Counted from the stretch's first letter, positions 11,279-22,453 are shown. The stretch: 64,000 bases of DNA from Psychrobacter fulvigenes (GCF_904846155.1 NZ_CAJGZP010000001.1:186001-250000), one strand, 5' to 3'. Notes: a model not told the origin generated them from the letters alone. A program made the numbers and translations.

Positions 11279-12457
11279 ATGAATCTACATGAGTATCAAG
11301 CAAAAGAGCTACTAAAAAGCTATGGTTTGCCAATCCAAGAAGGCATCATCGCCCGTAATGGCGAAGAAGCGGCAGCCGCTTTTGATAAGACGCCAACCGA
11401 TATTGCTGTTATCAAAGCACAGGTACATGCTGGTGGCCGTGGTAAAGCGGGTGGCGTCAAGTTGGTCAAGACTCGTGAAGAAGCGAAGCAAGTGGCTGAA
11501 GCGCTGATCGGTACCAATCTAGTGACCTTCCAAACGGACGCTGATGGCCAACCAGTCAACTTCGTATTGGTTGCAGAAGATATGTACCCAGTCAGAACTG
11601 AGCTGTATCTTGGCGCGGTTGTTGACCGTTCTACGCGCCGTGTCACCTTTATGGCATCAACCGAAGGCGGCGTTGATATCGAAGAAGTGGCCAAAGAAAC
11701 CCCAGAAAAAATCTTTAAGGTAAGCGTCGATCCATTAGTAGGTCTCATGCCGTATCAAGCGCGTGAAGTAGCGTTCAAGTTGGGTCTTGAAGGCAAGCAG
11801 ATCAATCAGTTTGTCAAAATCATGACCGGTGCCTACCAAGCATTTGTCGAAAATGACTTTGCCCTACTTGAAGTCAACCCACTAGCGGTACGTGAAAATG
11901 GCGAGATCGTCTGTGTCGATGGCAAAATCGGTATCGATTCAAACGCGCTGTATCGTCTACCAAAAATCGCTGCTCTCCAAGACAAAACGCAAGAAAACGA
12001 GCGTGAGCTAAAAGCAGCTGAATTTGATCTAAACTATGTGGCCCTAGAAGGTAACATCGGCTGTATGGTCAACGGTGCTGGCCTGGCGATGGCGACGATG
12101 GACATCATCAAGCTCTATGGCGGCAAGCCTGCTAACTTCCTAGACGTTGGCGGCGGTGCAACCAAAGATCGCGTCGTTGAAGCGTTCAAGATCATCCTAG
12201 AAGACAGCAGTGTGGAAGGCGTCCTGATCAATATCTTTGGTGGTATCGTGCGCTGTGACATGATTGCAGAAGCCATCATCGCCGCAGTAAAAGAAGTGGG
12301 CGTAGAAGTGCCAGTCGTAGTACGTCTAGAAGGTAACAATGCTGAAAAAGGCGCGCAGCTACTAGAAGAGTCAGATGTACAGATCATCTCAGCTCAGGGC
12401 CTCGCCGATGCTGCACAGAAGATCGTCGCTGCGGTGGGAACCAACATCGTTTACTAG
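11279..12457 (+). CDS. sucC: Succinyl-CoA synthetase beta subunit SucC
   Basis: Nucleotide-binding subunit of succinyl-CoA synthetase, which makes ATP or GTP from succinyl-CoA. The 392-aa product starts [16 protein letters not shown], has an ATP-grasp domain (about 1-240, with [13 protein letters not shown]), and a C-terminal CoA-ligase fold with GGATKDRV and [10 protein letters not shown]. Length matches E. coli SucC (388). AAGGATA lies upstream of the ATG. The sucD gene follows after 95 bp. Confidence 0.97.
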   Translation: MNLHEYQAKELLKSYGLPIQEGIIARNGEEAAAAFDKTPTDIAVIKAQVHAGGRGKAGGVKLVKTREEAKQVAEALIGTNLVTFQTDADGQPVNFVLVAEDMYPVRTELYLGAVVDRSTRRVTFMASTEGGVDIEEVAKETPEKIFKVSVDPLVGLMPYQAREVAFKLGLEGKQINQFVKIMTGAYQAFVENDFALLEVNPLAVRENGEIVCVDGKIGIDSNALYRLPKIAALQDKTQENERELKAAEFDLNYVALEGNIGCMVNGAGLAMATMDIIKLYGGKPANFLDVGGGATKDRVVEAFKIILEDSSVEGVLINIFGGIVRCDMIAEAIIAAVKEVGVEVPVVVRLEGNNAEKGAQLLEESDVQIISAQGLADAAQKIVAAVGTNIVY

Positions 12458-12552
12458 GCATTGTTTATTAGGCATCTTTAATCAAGCATCATTCACTAAG
12501 AGATGCCCTAGACAGACAGCCAGATATACAAGATTATAATTAGGAGCAAATA

Positions 12553-13428
12553 ATGAGTGTACTCATTGATAAAGACACCAAAGTATTGGTGCAAGGTTTC
12601 ACTGGTAAAAACGGCACGTTCCATTCAGAGCAAGCCATCGCATACGGTACCAAAGTCGTCGGCGGTGTCACCCCAGGTAAAGGCGGTCAAACGCATTTAG
12701 GTCTCCCTGTATTCAACACCATGGCTGAGGCGATGGCGAAGACACAAGCGGACGCATCGGTTATCTATGTACCAGCGCCATTCGTCCTAGACTCTATCGT
12801 AGAAGCGGTCGATGCAGGTGTGAAGCTGATCGTGGTCATCACTGAAGGCGTACCTACGCTCGATATGCTAAAAGCCAAGCGCTATATCGAAGCAGCAGAC
12901 GGCGTACGTATGGTTGGCCCGAACTGCCCAGGTGTCATCACGCCAGGTCAGTGCAAAATCGGTATCATGCCAGGTCATATCCACTTGCCAGGTAAAGTGG
13001 GCATCATCTCACGCTCTGGTACGCTGACTTATGAAGCAGTCGCGCAAACGACTAAGCTTGGCTTTGGTCAGTCTACTTGTATCGGTATCGGCGGTGACCC
13101 TATCCCTGGTATGAACCAAATCGATGCGCTAAAACTGTTCCAAGACGATCCACAAACCGAAGCCATCGTCCTGATCGGTGAGATCGGTGGTACGGCGGAA
13201 GAAGAGGCGGCTGCTTATATCAAAGAGCACGTGACTAAGCCTGTGGTTGGTTATATCGCTGGGGTGACGGCTCCAGAAGGTAAGCGTATGGGTCATGCTG
13301 GCGCGATCATCTCTGGTGGTCAAGGTACGGCAGAAGAGAAGTTCAAAGCCTTTGAAGATGCAGGCATTGCGTATACTCGTGATCCAGCGAAGATCGGTGA
13401 GAAGCTAAAAGAAGTGACTGGTTGGTAG
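12553..13428 (+). CDS. sucD: Succinyl-CoA synthetase alpha subunit SucD
   Basis: CoA-binding subunit that carries the phosphohistidine intermediate of succinyl-CoA synthetase. The 291-aa product has the Rossmann segment [25 protein letters not shown], and active-site His248 in [16 protein letters not shown] lies before the ATG. It ends the TCA-cycle cluster and is followed by a terminator, after which base composition drops sharply. Confidence 0.97.
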   Translation: MSVLIDKDTKVLVQGFTGKNGTFHSEQAIAYGTKVVGGVTPGKGGQTHLGLPVFNTMAEAMAKTQADASVIYVPAPFVLDSIVEAVDAGVKLIVVITEGVPTLDMLKAKRYIEAADGVRMVGPNCPGVITPGQCKIGIMPGHIHLPGKVGIISRSGTLTYEAVAQTTKLGFGQSTCIGIGGDPIPGMNQIDALKLFQDDPQTEAIVLIGEIGGTAEEEAAAYIKEHVTKPVVGYIAGVTAPEGKRMGHAGAIISGGQGTAEEKFKAFEDAGIAYTRDPAKIGEKLKEVTGW

Positions 13429-13496
13429 CATATTCTGATAAAAGAATATATATAATTCTAGTAAAAACTGTTAAATATCCTTGATATACCTTTAAG

Positions 13497-13522
13497 ACAC
13501 CCCTACAATGGGGTGTTTTTTT
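13497..13522 (+). terminator. Rho-independent terminator after sucD
   Basis: ACACCCC (13497-13503) pairs with GGGGTGT (13510-13516), followed by a run of seven or more T. It marks the end of the suc cluster and the left edge of the AT-rich capsule cassette. Confidence 0.85.
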
Positions 13523-13583
13523 ATGTAAATTTGTCATTACGAGTAAAAATTCATATTTATAGTAGATTAAGGTGTAAAAAATT

Positions 13584-15986
13584 GTGAGTAAACTTACTAA
13601 ATTAGCAAAAAACCCATCTCTTTTTTTTCTGGATTCTTTCAAAAAAAGAGTAAAGCAACTTAACTCTACGCTAAACAATGATAATTATAAAGTTGATAAA
13701 AAAGGCTCAAATAAAGCTAATAATATATCTAAAAAAAGCATCAATAATAATGATAAACCAGAATTTAAGAATTCTGTTGCAAATTCTTTGAATGTTCTAA
13801 GACCTGAATACGATTTTGAGAAAAATAAAGAAATTTACCTATACTTACCTTGGATAAAAAGTCACGGTGATGCAGTTATAGAATCAATAAATAAGTCAGA
13901 AAAGTTCAAAGTTTATCCACTAGAAATTTTCGAAGGCAGTAGTGAGTCGAATAGGAAGAGTATCTCGAGAATCTCGCGTGAAAATCCTGTTCAGTATAGA
14001 AAGTTCCTTCTAAGTCATTTAGCAATTATTAAGAATGATATTGAAGGAGTTATATTCACATTTGACTGGCATCCTGCAATGAGGATATTAGTAGATGTAT
14101 GTAAAGACTTAGGAATAAAAACAGTTCTAGTGTTACATGAATCTGTATTTCTATCGCAAGAGAAATATTATATGTATAAGCTAGGAGATATAGAGGTAAA
14201 CCTTCCAAAATGTGATCATGTAATCACATGGGGTGAGTTGCAGAAAAATATATTCATGGAACGTGGATTGAATGAAAACAAGATTCAAGTCCTCGGTGCG
14301 CCGAAATTCGATATTTATCATCAGTACAAAAGGTTAACTTCGCGCGAAGATTTTTGTATGATATATGGTCTTGATCCAAAGAAAGACATCTTGTTATATG
14401 CTTTACAACCTATGGATATTCAAGTAGATCAAAGTTATGCACTTCAGCGTCAAAATCAAGCATTACTAGATATCATAGAATATTGTGAGAGAAACGATTC
14501 TCAGCTTATTATGCGTGAACCACCAAGTAATCACAAAAATACTATCTTCAGGAGAGTAAGAGACAAAGTAGATTACGATGAAAGATTAGTTATTGATAAA
14601 TCTGGTTCCTATTTGATGCCAGTAGCTGAAAATTTATATCATGCCAACTTACTGCTATCAGTCAACAGCACTTTAATTCTTGAAGCGTTATTGTCAGATA
14701 CTCCAGCCGTGTCTACAAAGTATTTCGATTTTATACAGCTATGGGATGGGATTAGAATTCCAGTAGCACATGATAAAGATGAACTTTATTATGAAATAGA
14801 TAAAGCTTTATCAAGCAATGATACACTTAAAAATATAGATTGGTCTTGGGCAGAAAGAGCTCTTTCAGCAGGTAGTTTTGATGGGCAATCTTCAATGAGG
14901 ATCGTAAGATATTTAGAAGGTTTGGCTGATACTAAAGAACTAAAAGGAAGTAGAGAGATAAAACGTTTTAATTCTCATGTAACGTATGTCGCTAATTCTA
15001 ATCCTAACTTGATAAATAATACGGGATTGTATTTACCAGAACTCTTAAATTTCTCTAAAATGATAAAGCCTAAGAACGAAATAGAGGCTTCTCTCTGTGA
15101 TGAGGTAATACAATGGGGTATTACAGAAAACAATAATAAGAAGTCGGTCTCAAATCTAATGAGAAAGTTTGGTAAAAAACCTTTTATAATAGAAGATGGT
15201 TTTATAAGGTCGGTTGGCATCGGTTTATCTAAAGAGCCTGCGTTATCTATCACTCTATGCGGTAGTAATACTGCCTATTACGATTCCTATAATGCTTCAA
15301 GTTTCGAGGAGGTTCTAAACTCTGATAGAGTATTCACAGATGAAGAGTTGATGAAAGCAAAGAATACGATTGGTTTAATAACTGAGAATCATATTTCTAA
15401 GTATAACGATTCTCCTTATTTGCCTGTTTCAATAGGTCGTACTGACGCACGCAAAGTACTTGTAGTAGATCAGCGGTATGGTGATCAGTCTGTAGTCTGT
15501 GCGAAAGCTAATGAGAATGATTTTCAGATTATGTTGGTTGATGCTATTCGAGATAATCCTGATGCCGATATTTTAATAAAGAGACATCCAGATGCCGTCA
15601 AAGGAGATAAAGGCTCATATTTTAGCGACGCAAATGTAGATTTTACTAGAGATATAAATAATGTACACTTGATAGATTATGATATCCATCCTCATCAATT
15701 ATTGGAGATGGTAGACAAAGTTTACGTTTGTAGCTCTGGTCTTGGATTCGAAGCATTAATGTATGGGAAAGAAGTTATCTGTTATGGCGTACCATTCTAT
15801 TCTAACTGGGGCGTTACCGTTGATAAGAAAAACGAAGAAAGGAGAATAAAAAATAGAACGATAAACGAAATATTTTATGTTTCTTATATTGAGTGTAGCC
15901 GTTATTATTCTCCAGAGTTAGAAGCAGTTTGTGATATAGATGAATGCATAGAGTATACTATAAAAAATAGAAATTTTAAGTTTTGA
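13584..15986 (+). CDS. Two-part capsule polysaccharide protein with C-terminal KpsC-like glycosyltransferase
   Basis: The 800-aa product starts at GTG with AAGG 11 bases upstream. Residues about 465-800 match the KpsC/KpsS beta-Kdo transferase family: EDGFIRS (537-543), KVLVVDQRYGDQS, IKRHPDA and GFEALMYG (721-728) followed by CYGVPFYSNWG. Residues about 75-440 look like a separate GT-B-type glycosyl- or glycerophosphotransferase region (HESVF, LGAPKFD, REPPSNHKN, VNSTLILEALLSDTPAVS), an inference from motif style. It probably builds the Kdo linker or Kdo-containing capsule at the inner membrane. Codon use is far more AT-rich than the flanking TCA genes, suggesting acquisition. Confidence 0.75.
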   Translation: MSKLTKLAKNPSLFFLDSFKKRVKQLNSTLNNDNYKVDKKGSNKANNISKKSINNNDKPEFKNSVANSLNVLRPEYDFEKNKEIYLYLPWIKSHGDAVIESINKSEKFKVYPLEIFEGSSESNRKSISRISRENPVQYRKFLLSHLAIIKNDIEGVIFTFDWHPAMRILVDVCKDLGIKTVLVLHESVFLSQEKYYMYKLGDIEVNLPKCDHVITWGELQKNIFMERGLNENKIQVLGAPKFDIYHQYKRLTSREDFCMIYGLDPKKDILLYALQPMDIQVDQSYALQRQNQALLDIIEYCERNDSQLIMREPPSNHKNTIFRRVRDKVDYDERLVIDKSGSYLMPVAENLYHANLLLSVNSTLILEALLSDTPAVSTKYFDFIQLWDGIRIPVAHDKDELYYEIDKALSSNDTLKNIDWSWAERALSAGSFDGQSSMRIVRYLEGLADTKELKGSREIKRFNSHVTYVANSNPNLINNTGLYLPELLNFSKMIKPKNEIEASLCDEVIQWGITENNNKKSVSNLMRKFGKKPFIIEDGFIRSVGIGLSKEPALSITLCGSNTAYYDSYNASSFEEVLNSDRVFTDEELMKAKNTIGLITENHISKYNDSPYLPVSIGRTDARKVLVVDQRYGDQSVVCAKANENDFQIMLVDAIRDNPDADILIKRHPDAVKGDKGSYFSDANVDFTRDINNVHLIDYDIHPHQLLEMVDKVYVCSSGLGFEALMYGKEVICYGVPFYSNWGVTVDKKNEERRIKNRTINEIFYVSYIECSRYYSPELEAVCDIDECIEYTIKNRNFKF

Positions 15987-16069
15987 ATTTATAGAAATTG
16001 TTTTTCTAGTTAATATCATCTACAGATAAAAGTCTCTATTTTATTTCTGAAATATATATAGGGTGTCTT

Positions 16070-16783
16070 ATGTTATATAGTTTTACACAAAAATCAGCAA
16101 AATCAGTCGGACTAAATATTGATTTACTCCGTTTAAAAGGTGAATTAAACTGTGCTGCTCCTGTATCTTCTCAAAATTGTTTAATATCTGGGAACTGTAG
16201 TGTAGGTGCTTTTACTTATTTCGGTAAGAACTGTGAGATAAGGAATACGGAAATAGGTAACTACTGCTCTATTTCTGCAGAGGTTATTATTAATCCTTTC
16301 CAACATCCAATTAATTTTTTAAGCACATCTGGTTTTGCTTTTGGTGATAATGGAGGTTTAGGGACTTTTGATGAATTTAAAAGAATTAAGTCAAGAAAAA
16401 AACAGAATAAACAAGGTGAGGTTAAGATAGGTAACGATGTTTGGATAGGTAGACGAGCCATCATTATGGCAGGAGTTCATATTGGTGATGGTGCAATAAT
16501 TGCTGCTAATTCAGTTGTTACTAAAGATATTCCTCCTTATAGTATTTACGGTGGAGTAGCAGCAAAGCTAATAAGAATGAGATTTGATCCCAATTTAGTG
16601 GATATAATTTCTAAAAGCAGTTGGTTCGATTACGTATTAGATAGTAAAGTCTTAGGTGATATTGATTATAGTAATGTAATTGAGTCTGTTGATATTATTG
16701 ATTTACATAAAGACAATCTTAAAAAGATAGAAAAAAATATCACCTTGAGCAGGAAAAATTCTGAAATAAAAATTAAGTATTAG
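16070..16783 (+). CDS. Hexapeptide-repeat acyltransferase (CatB/WbbJ-like)
   Basis: The 237-aa product has left-handed beta-helix repeats (about 45-80 and 120-165; ISGNCSVGAFTYFG, VKIGNDVWIGRRAIIMAGVHIGDGAIIAANSVVTKDIP) ending in the usual GGVAAKLIR segment, typical of O-acetyltransferases of the xenobiotic/CatB type. In this setting it most likely acetylates a capsule sugar; the substrate cannot be read from sequence. It is AT-rich like the preceding gene, with AGGGTG before the ATG, and lies 83 bp downstream of it in the same direction. Confidence 0.8.
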   Translation: MLYSFTQKSAKSVGLNIDLLRLKGELNCAAPVSSQNCLISGNCSVGAFTYFGKNCEIRNTEIGNYCSISAEVIINPFQHPINFLSTSGFAFGDNGGLGTFDEFKRIKSRKKQNKQGEVKIGNDVWIGRRAIIMAGVHIGDGAIIAANSVVTKDIPPYSIYGGVAAKLIRMRFDPNLVDIISKSSWFDYVLDSKVLGDIDYSNVIESVDIIDLHKDNLKKIEKNITLSRKNSEIKIKY

Positions 16784-16840
16784 AACTTATAAAAGACAAT
16801 GGTAAACTAATTATCAGGCGTGCTATTCTGAGAATAAAAT

Positions 16841-17797
16841 ATGAAAAATGAATATTCTGTAGTGTTTGAAAGAGTTGTTAGTATAGAAATAGAGTCCTTA
16901 TTTAGACTTAAAGAGACTGTGAATGAAAGTTTTACGAAAGCTTGCAACGAGATTCTTGAATGCAAAGGACGTCTAATCATTACGGGAATGGGTAAGTCAG
17001 GTTTAGTAGGTCGTAAAATAGCGGCGACGATGGCTTCTACTGGTACCCCAGCGTTTTTTGTGCATCCTGGTGAAGCTGGCCATGGCGACCTTGGGATGAT
17101 CGTAAAAGGTGACGTTGTCCTAGCCATTTCAAACTCAGGCAATAGCGATGAAATCAACGTCTTATTGCCTGTGATTAAAAAGCTAGACTTACCATTGATA
17201 AGTATCAGTAAAAACTTATCAGGCAGACTGCCTCAAGAAGCCGATGTGGCTTTGATACTTGGTGACTTTGAAGAAGCCTGTCCGATGGGTCTGGCTCCTA
17301 CGTCTAGTACTACAGCCACAATGGTGCTAGGTGATGCACTGGCTATCGCCTTGCTTGAAGCTCGCGGCTTTAAATCTGACGACTTTGCCTTATCCCATCC
17401 TGCTGGGTCTCTAGGCAAAAAGCTGTTGACTCATGTAGCCGATCTTATGAAATCTGGTGATGAGATTCCTGTAGTAACAGGAGATACCAGTATCATTGAT
17501 GCACTTTTTGAAATTACAGAAAAAAGACTGGGCATGACAGTGGTAGTGGATGATAATAAATATGGGGTATTGACGGATGGTGATATACGTCGACTGCTCA
17601 CGCTCGATCAAGATATGAGCCAGCCGATTGCAAGTGTTATGAAGACTACGCCTATTACTGCCTCACCTTATATGAAAGCCTCAAAAGCCCTTGATATCAT
17701 GAGACAAAAGAAAGTAAACCAGCTCATAGTTTTTGATAATGACACGCTGGTAGGGGTTCTTGCTTTACGTGACCTAGTACAAGCTGGTATTAATTAA
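16841..17797 (+). CDS. kpsF: Arabinose-5-phosphate isomerase (KpsF/KdsD family)
   Basis: Converts ribulose-5-phosphate to arabinose-5-phosphate, the first step of Kdo synthesis. The 318-aa product has a SIS sugar-isomerase domain (about 35-175; GMGKSGLVGRKIAATMASTGTP, HPGEAGHGDLG, ISNSGNSDE) and two CBS domains (about 205-318; GVLTDGDIRR). Followed at 39 bp by kdsA and then the kdsB-kdsC fusion, so this operon can supply CMP-Kdo by itself. Clustering with capsule genes favours a capsule-dedicated copy over the housekeeping KdsD; only a genome search would tell. Weak ribosome site. Confidence 0.92.
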   Translation: MKNEYSVVFERVVSIEIESLFRLKETVNESFTKACNEILECKGRLIITGMGKSGLVGRKIAATMASTGTPAFFVHPGEAGHGDLGMIVKGDVVLAISNSGNSDEINVLLPVIKKLDLPLISISKNLSGRLPQEADVALILGDFEEACPMGLAPTSSTTATMVLGDALAIALLEARGFKSDDFALSHPAGSLGKKLLTHVADLMKSGDEIPVVTGDTSIIDALFEITEKRLGMTVVVDDNKYGVLTDGDIRRLLTLDQDMSQPIASVMKTTPITASPYMKASKALDIMRQKKVNQLIVFDNDTLVGVLALRDLVQAGIN

Positions 17798-17821
17798 ATA
17801 GACATCACTAACCTTTTATAG

Positions 17822-18676
<855 letters not shown>

Positions 18677-18697
18677 ACTCATTCAAAGGTATATCAG

Positions 18698-19975
18698 ATG
18701 CAGTCTGTTGCTATCGTCATTCCCGCGCGCTATTCATCTTCACGCTTTCCTGGCAAACCACTTGCAGATATTTTGGGTAAGCCAATGATTCAGCATGTGT
18801 ATGAGAAAGCCGCATCTGTGCACAACGCCACCGTAGTCGTTGCCACAGATGATAGTCGAATACTGTCAATAGTTGAAGGGTTTGGCGGCAAGGGAGTAAT
18901 GACTAGCTCAGATCATGCTTCTGGTACAGATAGATTGGTAGAGGTAATGAGTGAGGTAGACGCAGATCTGTACATCAATTTGCAGGGTGATGAGCCTTTG
19001 GTTCGTGCTGAGGACCTTGAACTGCTCATTAATGCTATGGCAGCAGACAAGTCAATTGAAGTGGGAACGCTTTATCATTCTATCAACGCAGATCAGGCCA
19101 AAGATCCTAATACAGTCAAAGTGGTGACATCGCATAGTGGTCGAGCGTGTTACTTTAGCCGTTCTCCCATTCCTTTTATCAGAGATAAAGATGTGCAAGC
19201 GAGTTATAAACAACATGTCGGGGTATATGCGTATCGTAAGTCCGTATTAGAAAAGTATACTCGATTAGATGAATCTCATATAGAGACAGTAGAGCAGCTT
19301 GAGCAGTTGCGGCTGCTAGACAGTGATGTAGATATCTATGCGTTTGAAGTGATGCCGACAGGGCCGGGGGTAGATACTCCAGAAGATTTAGAGAGAGTAA
19401 TTAAGATACTCAAGGGTGAGCAAGTAGATAGTGAGAAAACTTTACTCTCTAATATTGAGCTTGTTATCACTGATGTTGATGGCGTGTTAACAGATGGTGG
19501 TATTTACTATGATGAAAATGGTGAGTGTATTAAGCGTTTTCATGTGCGAGACGGCCTAGGTATTAAGCTTTTACAACAAGCTGGAGTTAAGGTAGCGGTA
19601 TTATCAGGTAGGGATTCAAGAGCTTTGAGAAAGAGAATTTCTGACTTAGGAATTGATATTTTTGATTTGGGTGTCAAAAATAAGGAAGTAGCTTGTAAAG
19701 ATATAATCAAACAAGCGGGTACAACCAGTGCTAATACGGTATATGTTGGTGATGATACTATTGACCTGCCAGCTTTCATTAGTTGTGGCTTAGCTGTCAC
19801 TGTTGCCGATGCTCCTGAGTATATTAAGTCTAAGTGTGATTTAGTACTGGATAAAAACGGTGGTTTTGGCGCTTTACGTGAGTTAGCTGATAAAATATTA
19901 ATTGAGCAAGGTAAGTCTAAATTGCTTGATGACCCCTCAACATTCTTAAAAGTTCATGCAGATGTAACACAGTGA
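18698..19975 (+). CDS. Fused CMP-Kdo synthetase (KdsB) and Kdo-8-P phosphatase (KdsC)
   Basis: One uninterrupted 425-aa frame joins two normally separate enzymes. Residues 1 to about 247 are KdsB/KpsU (VIPARYSSSRFPGKPLADILGKPM; YINLQGDEPL; SRSPIPF), which activates Kdo to CMP-Kdo. Residues about 252-415 are KdsC of the HAD family (DVDGVLTDGG with Asp259/Asp261, VLSGRDSRALR, GDDTIDLPAF), which dephosphorylates Kdo-8-P. The order of chemistry is C then B, while the fusion is B then C. With kpsF and kdsA upstream, three genes give four activities. Its 3' end overlaps the opposing truncated kpsC-like gene by 22 bp. Confidence 0.92.
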   Translation: MQSVAIVIPARYSSSRFPGKPLADILGKPMIQHVYEKAASVHNATVVVATDDSRILSIVEGFGGKGVMTSSDHASGTDRLVEVMSEVDADLYINLQGDEPLVRAEDLELLINAMAADKSIEVGTLYHSINADQAKDPNTVKVVTSHSGRACYFSRSPIPFIRDKDVQASYKQHVGVYAYRKSVLEKYTRLDESHIETVEQLEQLRLLDSDVDIYAFEVMPTGPGVDTPEDLERVIKILKGEQVDSEKTLLSNIELVITDVDGVLTDGGIYYDENGECIKRFHVRDGLGIKLLQQAGVKVAVLSGRDSRALRKRISDLGIDIFDLGVKNKEVACKDIIKQAGTTSANTVYVGDDTIDLPAFISCGLAVTVADAPEYIKSKCDLVLDKNGGFGALRELADKILIEQGKSKLLDDPSTFLKVHADVTQ

Positions 19976-20934
19976 TTATATTGACTGTATAAGTAGCATA
20001 TTAGAAAATATTGATATTTCTCATGATCTTTCTGACAAAGAGATTTATAAAAAGGTCGCCCTAATACGGTGACCTTTTTACCTCTTAGTAACGCCTCAAA
20101 CCCACCTAATGACGTAATCGTATATACATGATCGACAGTCTCTAACGCATCGACCAAATGAATAGACTGGGTGAGGATAAGACAATCTAGCTCAGTGAGG
20201 GCACTGACGATAGACGGATCATCCAGTGTCATCGGATGTGGTTTGACGATGATCTGCGCATTAGGGTTTTCTTCGATTGCCTGATTGACCACATCCAGCA
20301 GCGTAATACCGATACCGCCACCGTATTTCAATGAATCATCATAGGGTACTTGTCCTAACACCAAAACTCGCTTTTTATTTTTCACCCCATAGATAGGTAC
20401 GACATCGACATACGGCTGATGATTGTATTTACTCACCCGATGCGCGACGTAATAATCGAGCATCTCCTGTGCCAACGCCTCATCATAGCCGTCTTGTGTG
20501 AAATCAAAGTTTGCGATGAGATCAGTCAAATCATTTGGACGAGTGGTATCGAAGTAGGGCGCTTGGCTGTCCATCACAATAGAGAGTGGCGGAGTACTGC
20601 TATCATCATCAGGACCTGAACGGATAAAACCATCCTCTAAGAAGAAAATATCCAGATCTTGCTCGCGTATATAATCAATGAAATAGTCAGGCGCTTTATA
20701 ACCCCAGATATAAATAACAGGGTTGACCCGCTTGATAAAGGGCTGTAGCCATCGCGTAAAGTAGCGTTTATCAAAATGCCTTTGTATTTGGATATGCGAT
20801 GACTCTAACACCCAATCCCCAACCATATCTTGCCACGGCCACATACCAACAACCAACGCTAACCGTTGGTTGTGCTGACGATAGTGTTGATAGTAGCCTA
20901 AAAGTAGGGGCTGAAGGTAAGCGTTAAATGTCAT
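19954..20934 (-). pseudogene. 3'-truncated KpsC-like capsule glycosyltransferase remnant
   Basis: The 326-aa reading frame resembles one KpsC-type beta-Kdo transferase module: EDGFIRS (100-106), KRVLVLGQVPYDDS, VKPHPMT, and GGFEALLRGKKVTVLGRPFY. Family members continue with a GWG/WGLT segment and some 50-70 more residues; here homology stops after FY at about 20045 and the last 29 residues are unrelated. The base composition also changes there, from moderate GC to AT-rich. No ribosome site is visible before the ATG. It is probably the residue of an earlier capsule locus cut by cassette exchange; residual function is unlikely. Confidence 0.7.
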
Positions 20935-21394
20935 AATATGATTAATGGCGTTGATTGATAATGAATAGTGGGTAGCGGTAAGCTTTATGAAAGACTATAG
21001 CAACTATCATAAGTAGCTATAATAACTAACCATCATACTCTATAGTGACCATGGCTTGAAATGATGAATTTGTTCTGAGGTGTTTTTTAGTTATTTTTAA
21101 GAGCTCCTTTTTTAAAGGCTCCTTTAGTCTAAACGATATAATTGGCAGCTGAAGATTTAAGTAGTAGTACAAATCTTTTTGTATGAAATAGCGTATCTTA
21201 GAAGGATTGACTGATTTTTGTTGGCAATATAGCGCAATTGTTAGTATAGTCACTTATGTGAATAAAGTTAAAAATAACCAGTCTGCTATCAATATATACC
21301 AATCGTACGATTGAATGGCTGTCACGCTTTTATTTGCAACCAACTATAGTATGATTGACGATAAATAACCATTTAAACACTTTTGGCTGATTTT
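20935..21394. other. 460-bp spacer between the kpsC-like remnant and galE
   Basis: Contains only a 75-codon minus-strand frame (21026-21253) with no recognisable features. It probably holds the galE promoter; TATAGT at 21345 is a possible but unsupported -10 box. Confidence 0.4.
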
Positions 21395-22453
21395 ATGACT
21401 AAAAAAATATTAGTAACTGGCGGTGCTGGCTATATCGGCTCACACACTTGTATAGCGTTGCATGAAGCAGGCTATGAAGTTGTGGTATACGATAACTTAT
21501 CTAACAGTAGCCGTGAAGCGATCAATCGTGTCTTTAGCATTATTGGCCAGCCTATCTCCTTTATCGAAGGCGATATCCGCGATGCTGAGACTCTCAGACA
21601 AGTCTTTGCTGCGCATGCCTTCTTTGGCGTGATTCACTTCGCTGGACTAAAAGCCGTTGGTGAATCCGTCGCCAAGCCTTTGCTGTATTATAATAATAAC
21701 GTCAGTGGCAGCATCACTTTACTGGAAGTCATGGCAGAATATGACGTCAAAAATCTGGTCTTTTCCTCGTCTGCCACTGTCTATGGCGACCCAGAAACGC
21801 TCCCTATCGATGAAACCTCCCCACGCTCTTGTACCAATCCTTATGGACAAAGCAAACTTACCGTCGAGCATATCCTAGAAGACCTAGCGGTATCGGATGC
21901 TAGCTGGAACCTCATCCCTCTTAGATACTTCAATCCAGTAGGGGCACATCCCTCAGGACAGATCGGCGAAGATCCGAATGACATTCCAAATAATCTCATG
22001 CCTTATATCTCGCAAGTGGCCGTCGGTAAACTTGAGAAACTCAGCATCTTTGGCAATGACTATCCTACCGTCGATGGTACGGGCGTCCGTGACTTTATCC
22101 ATGTCACTGATCTGGCGCAAGGTCATGTGGCCGCGCTGAATTACTTACAGCAACACGCCAGCTCAAAAAACGGTTCGGATACAACTGGCTCAGTCGGTTT
22201 TCTACCTATTAACCTAGGAACGGGTAAGGGTACCTCGGTCTTAGATCTGGTTGCAGCGTTTACCAAAGTCTCTAAACAGCCCATTCCTTATCAATTCGCT
22301 GCCCGCCGTGCAGGGGATATTGCCAGTTGCTATGCCAGTGCTGACAAAGCCAAAGAGTTATTAGGCTGGGAAGCCAAGCTGTCTATCACTGAGATGTGTC
22401 AAGATACTTGGCGTTGGCAAAGTCAAAACCCGAATGGCTATGATAGTCACTGA
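21395..22453 (+). CDS. galE: UDP-glucose 4-epimerase GalE
   Basis: Interconverts UDP-glucose and UDP-galactose (possibly also the N-acetyl forms) for surface polysaccharides. The 352-aa product is an extended short-chain dehydrogenase with NAD motif GGAGYIG (9-15), catalytic SSSATVYG and YGQSK (Tyr-xxx-Lys), and PVGAHPSGQIGEDP. ATG 21395 was preferred over the in-frame TTG 12 bases upstream because the family starts at MTKKILVTGG. It opens galE-galU-pgi. Confidence 0.94.
   Translation: MTKKILVTGGAGYIGSHTCIALHEAGYEVVVYDNLSNSSREAINRVFSIIGQPISFIEGDIRDAETLRQVFAAHAFFGVIHFAGLKAVGESVAKPLLYYNNNVSGSITLLEVMAEYDVKNLVFSSSATVYGDPETLPIDETSPRSCTNPYGQSKLTVEHILEDLAVSDASWNLIPLRYFNPVGAHPSGQIGEDPNDIPNNLMPYISQVAVGKLEKLSIFGNDYPTVDGTGVRDFIHVTDLAQGHVAALNYLQQHASSKNGSDTTGSVGFLPINLGTGKGTSVLDLVAAFTKVSKQPIPYQFAARRAGDIASCYASADKAKELLGWEAKLSITEMCQDTWRWQSQNPNGYDSH

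Noticed and set aside
21026..21253. 75-codon minus-strand ORF between the kpsC-like remnant and galE
   Set aside because: No ribosome site, no recognisable motif, AT-rich spacer composition; probably chance.
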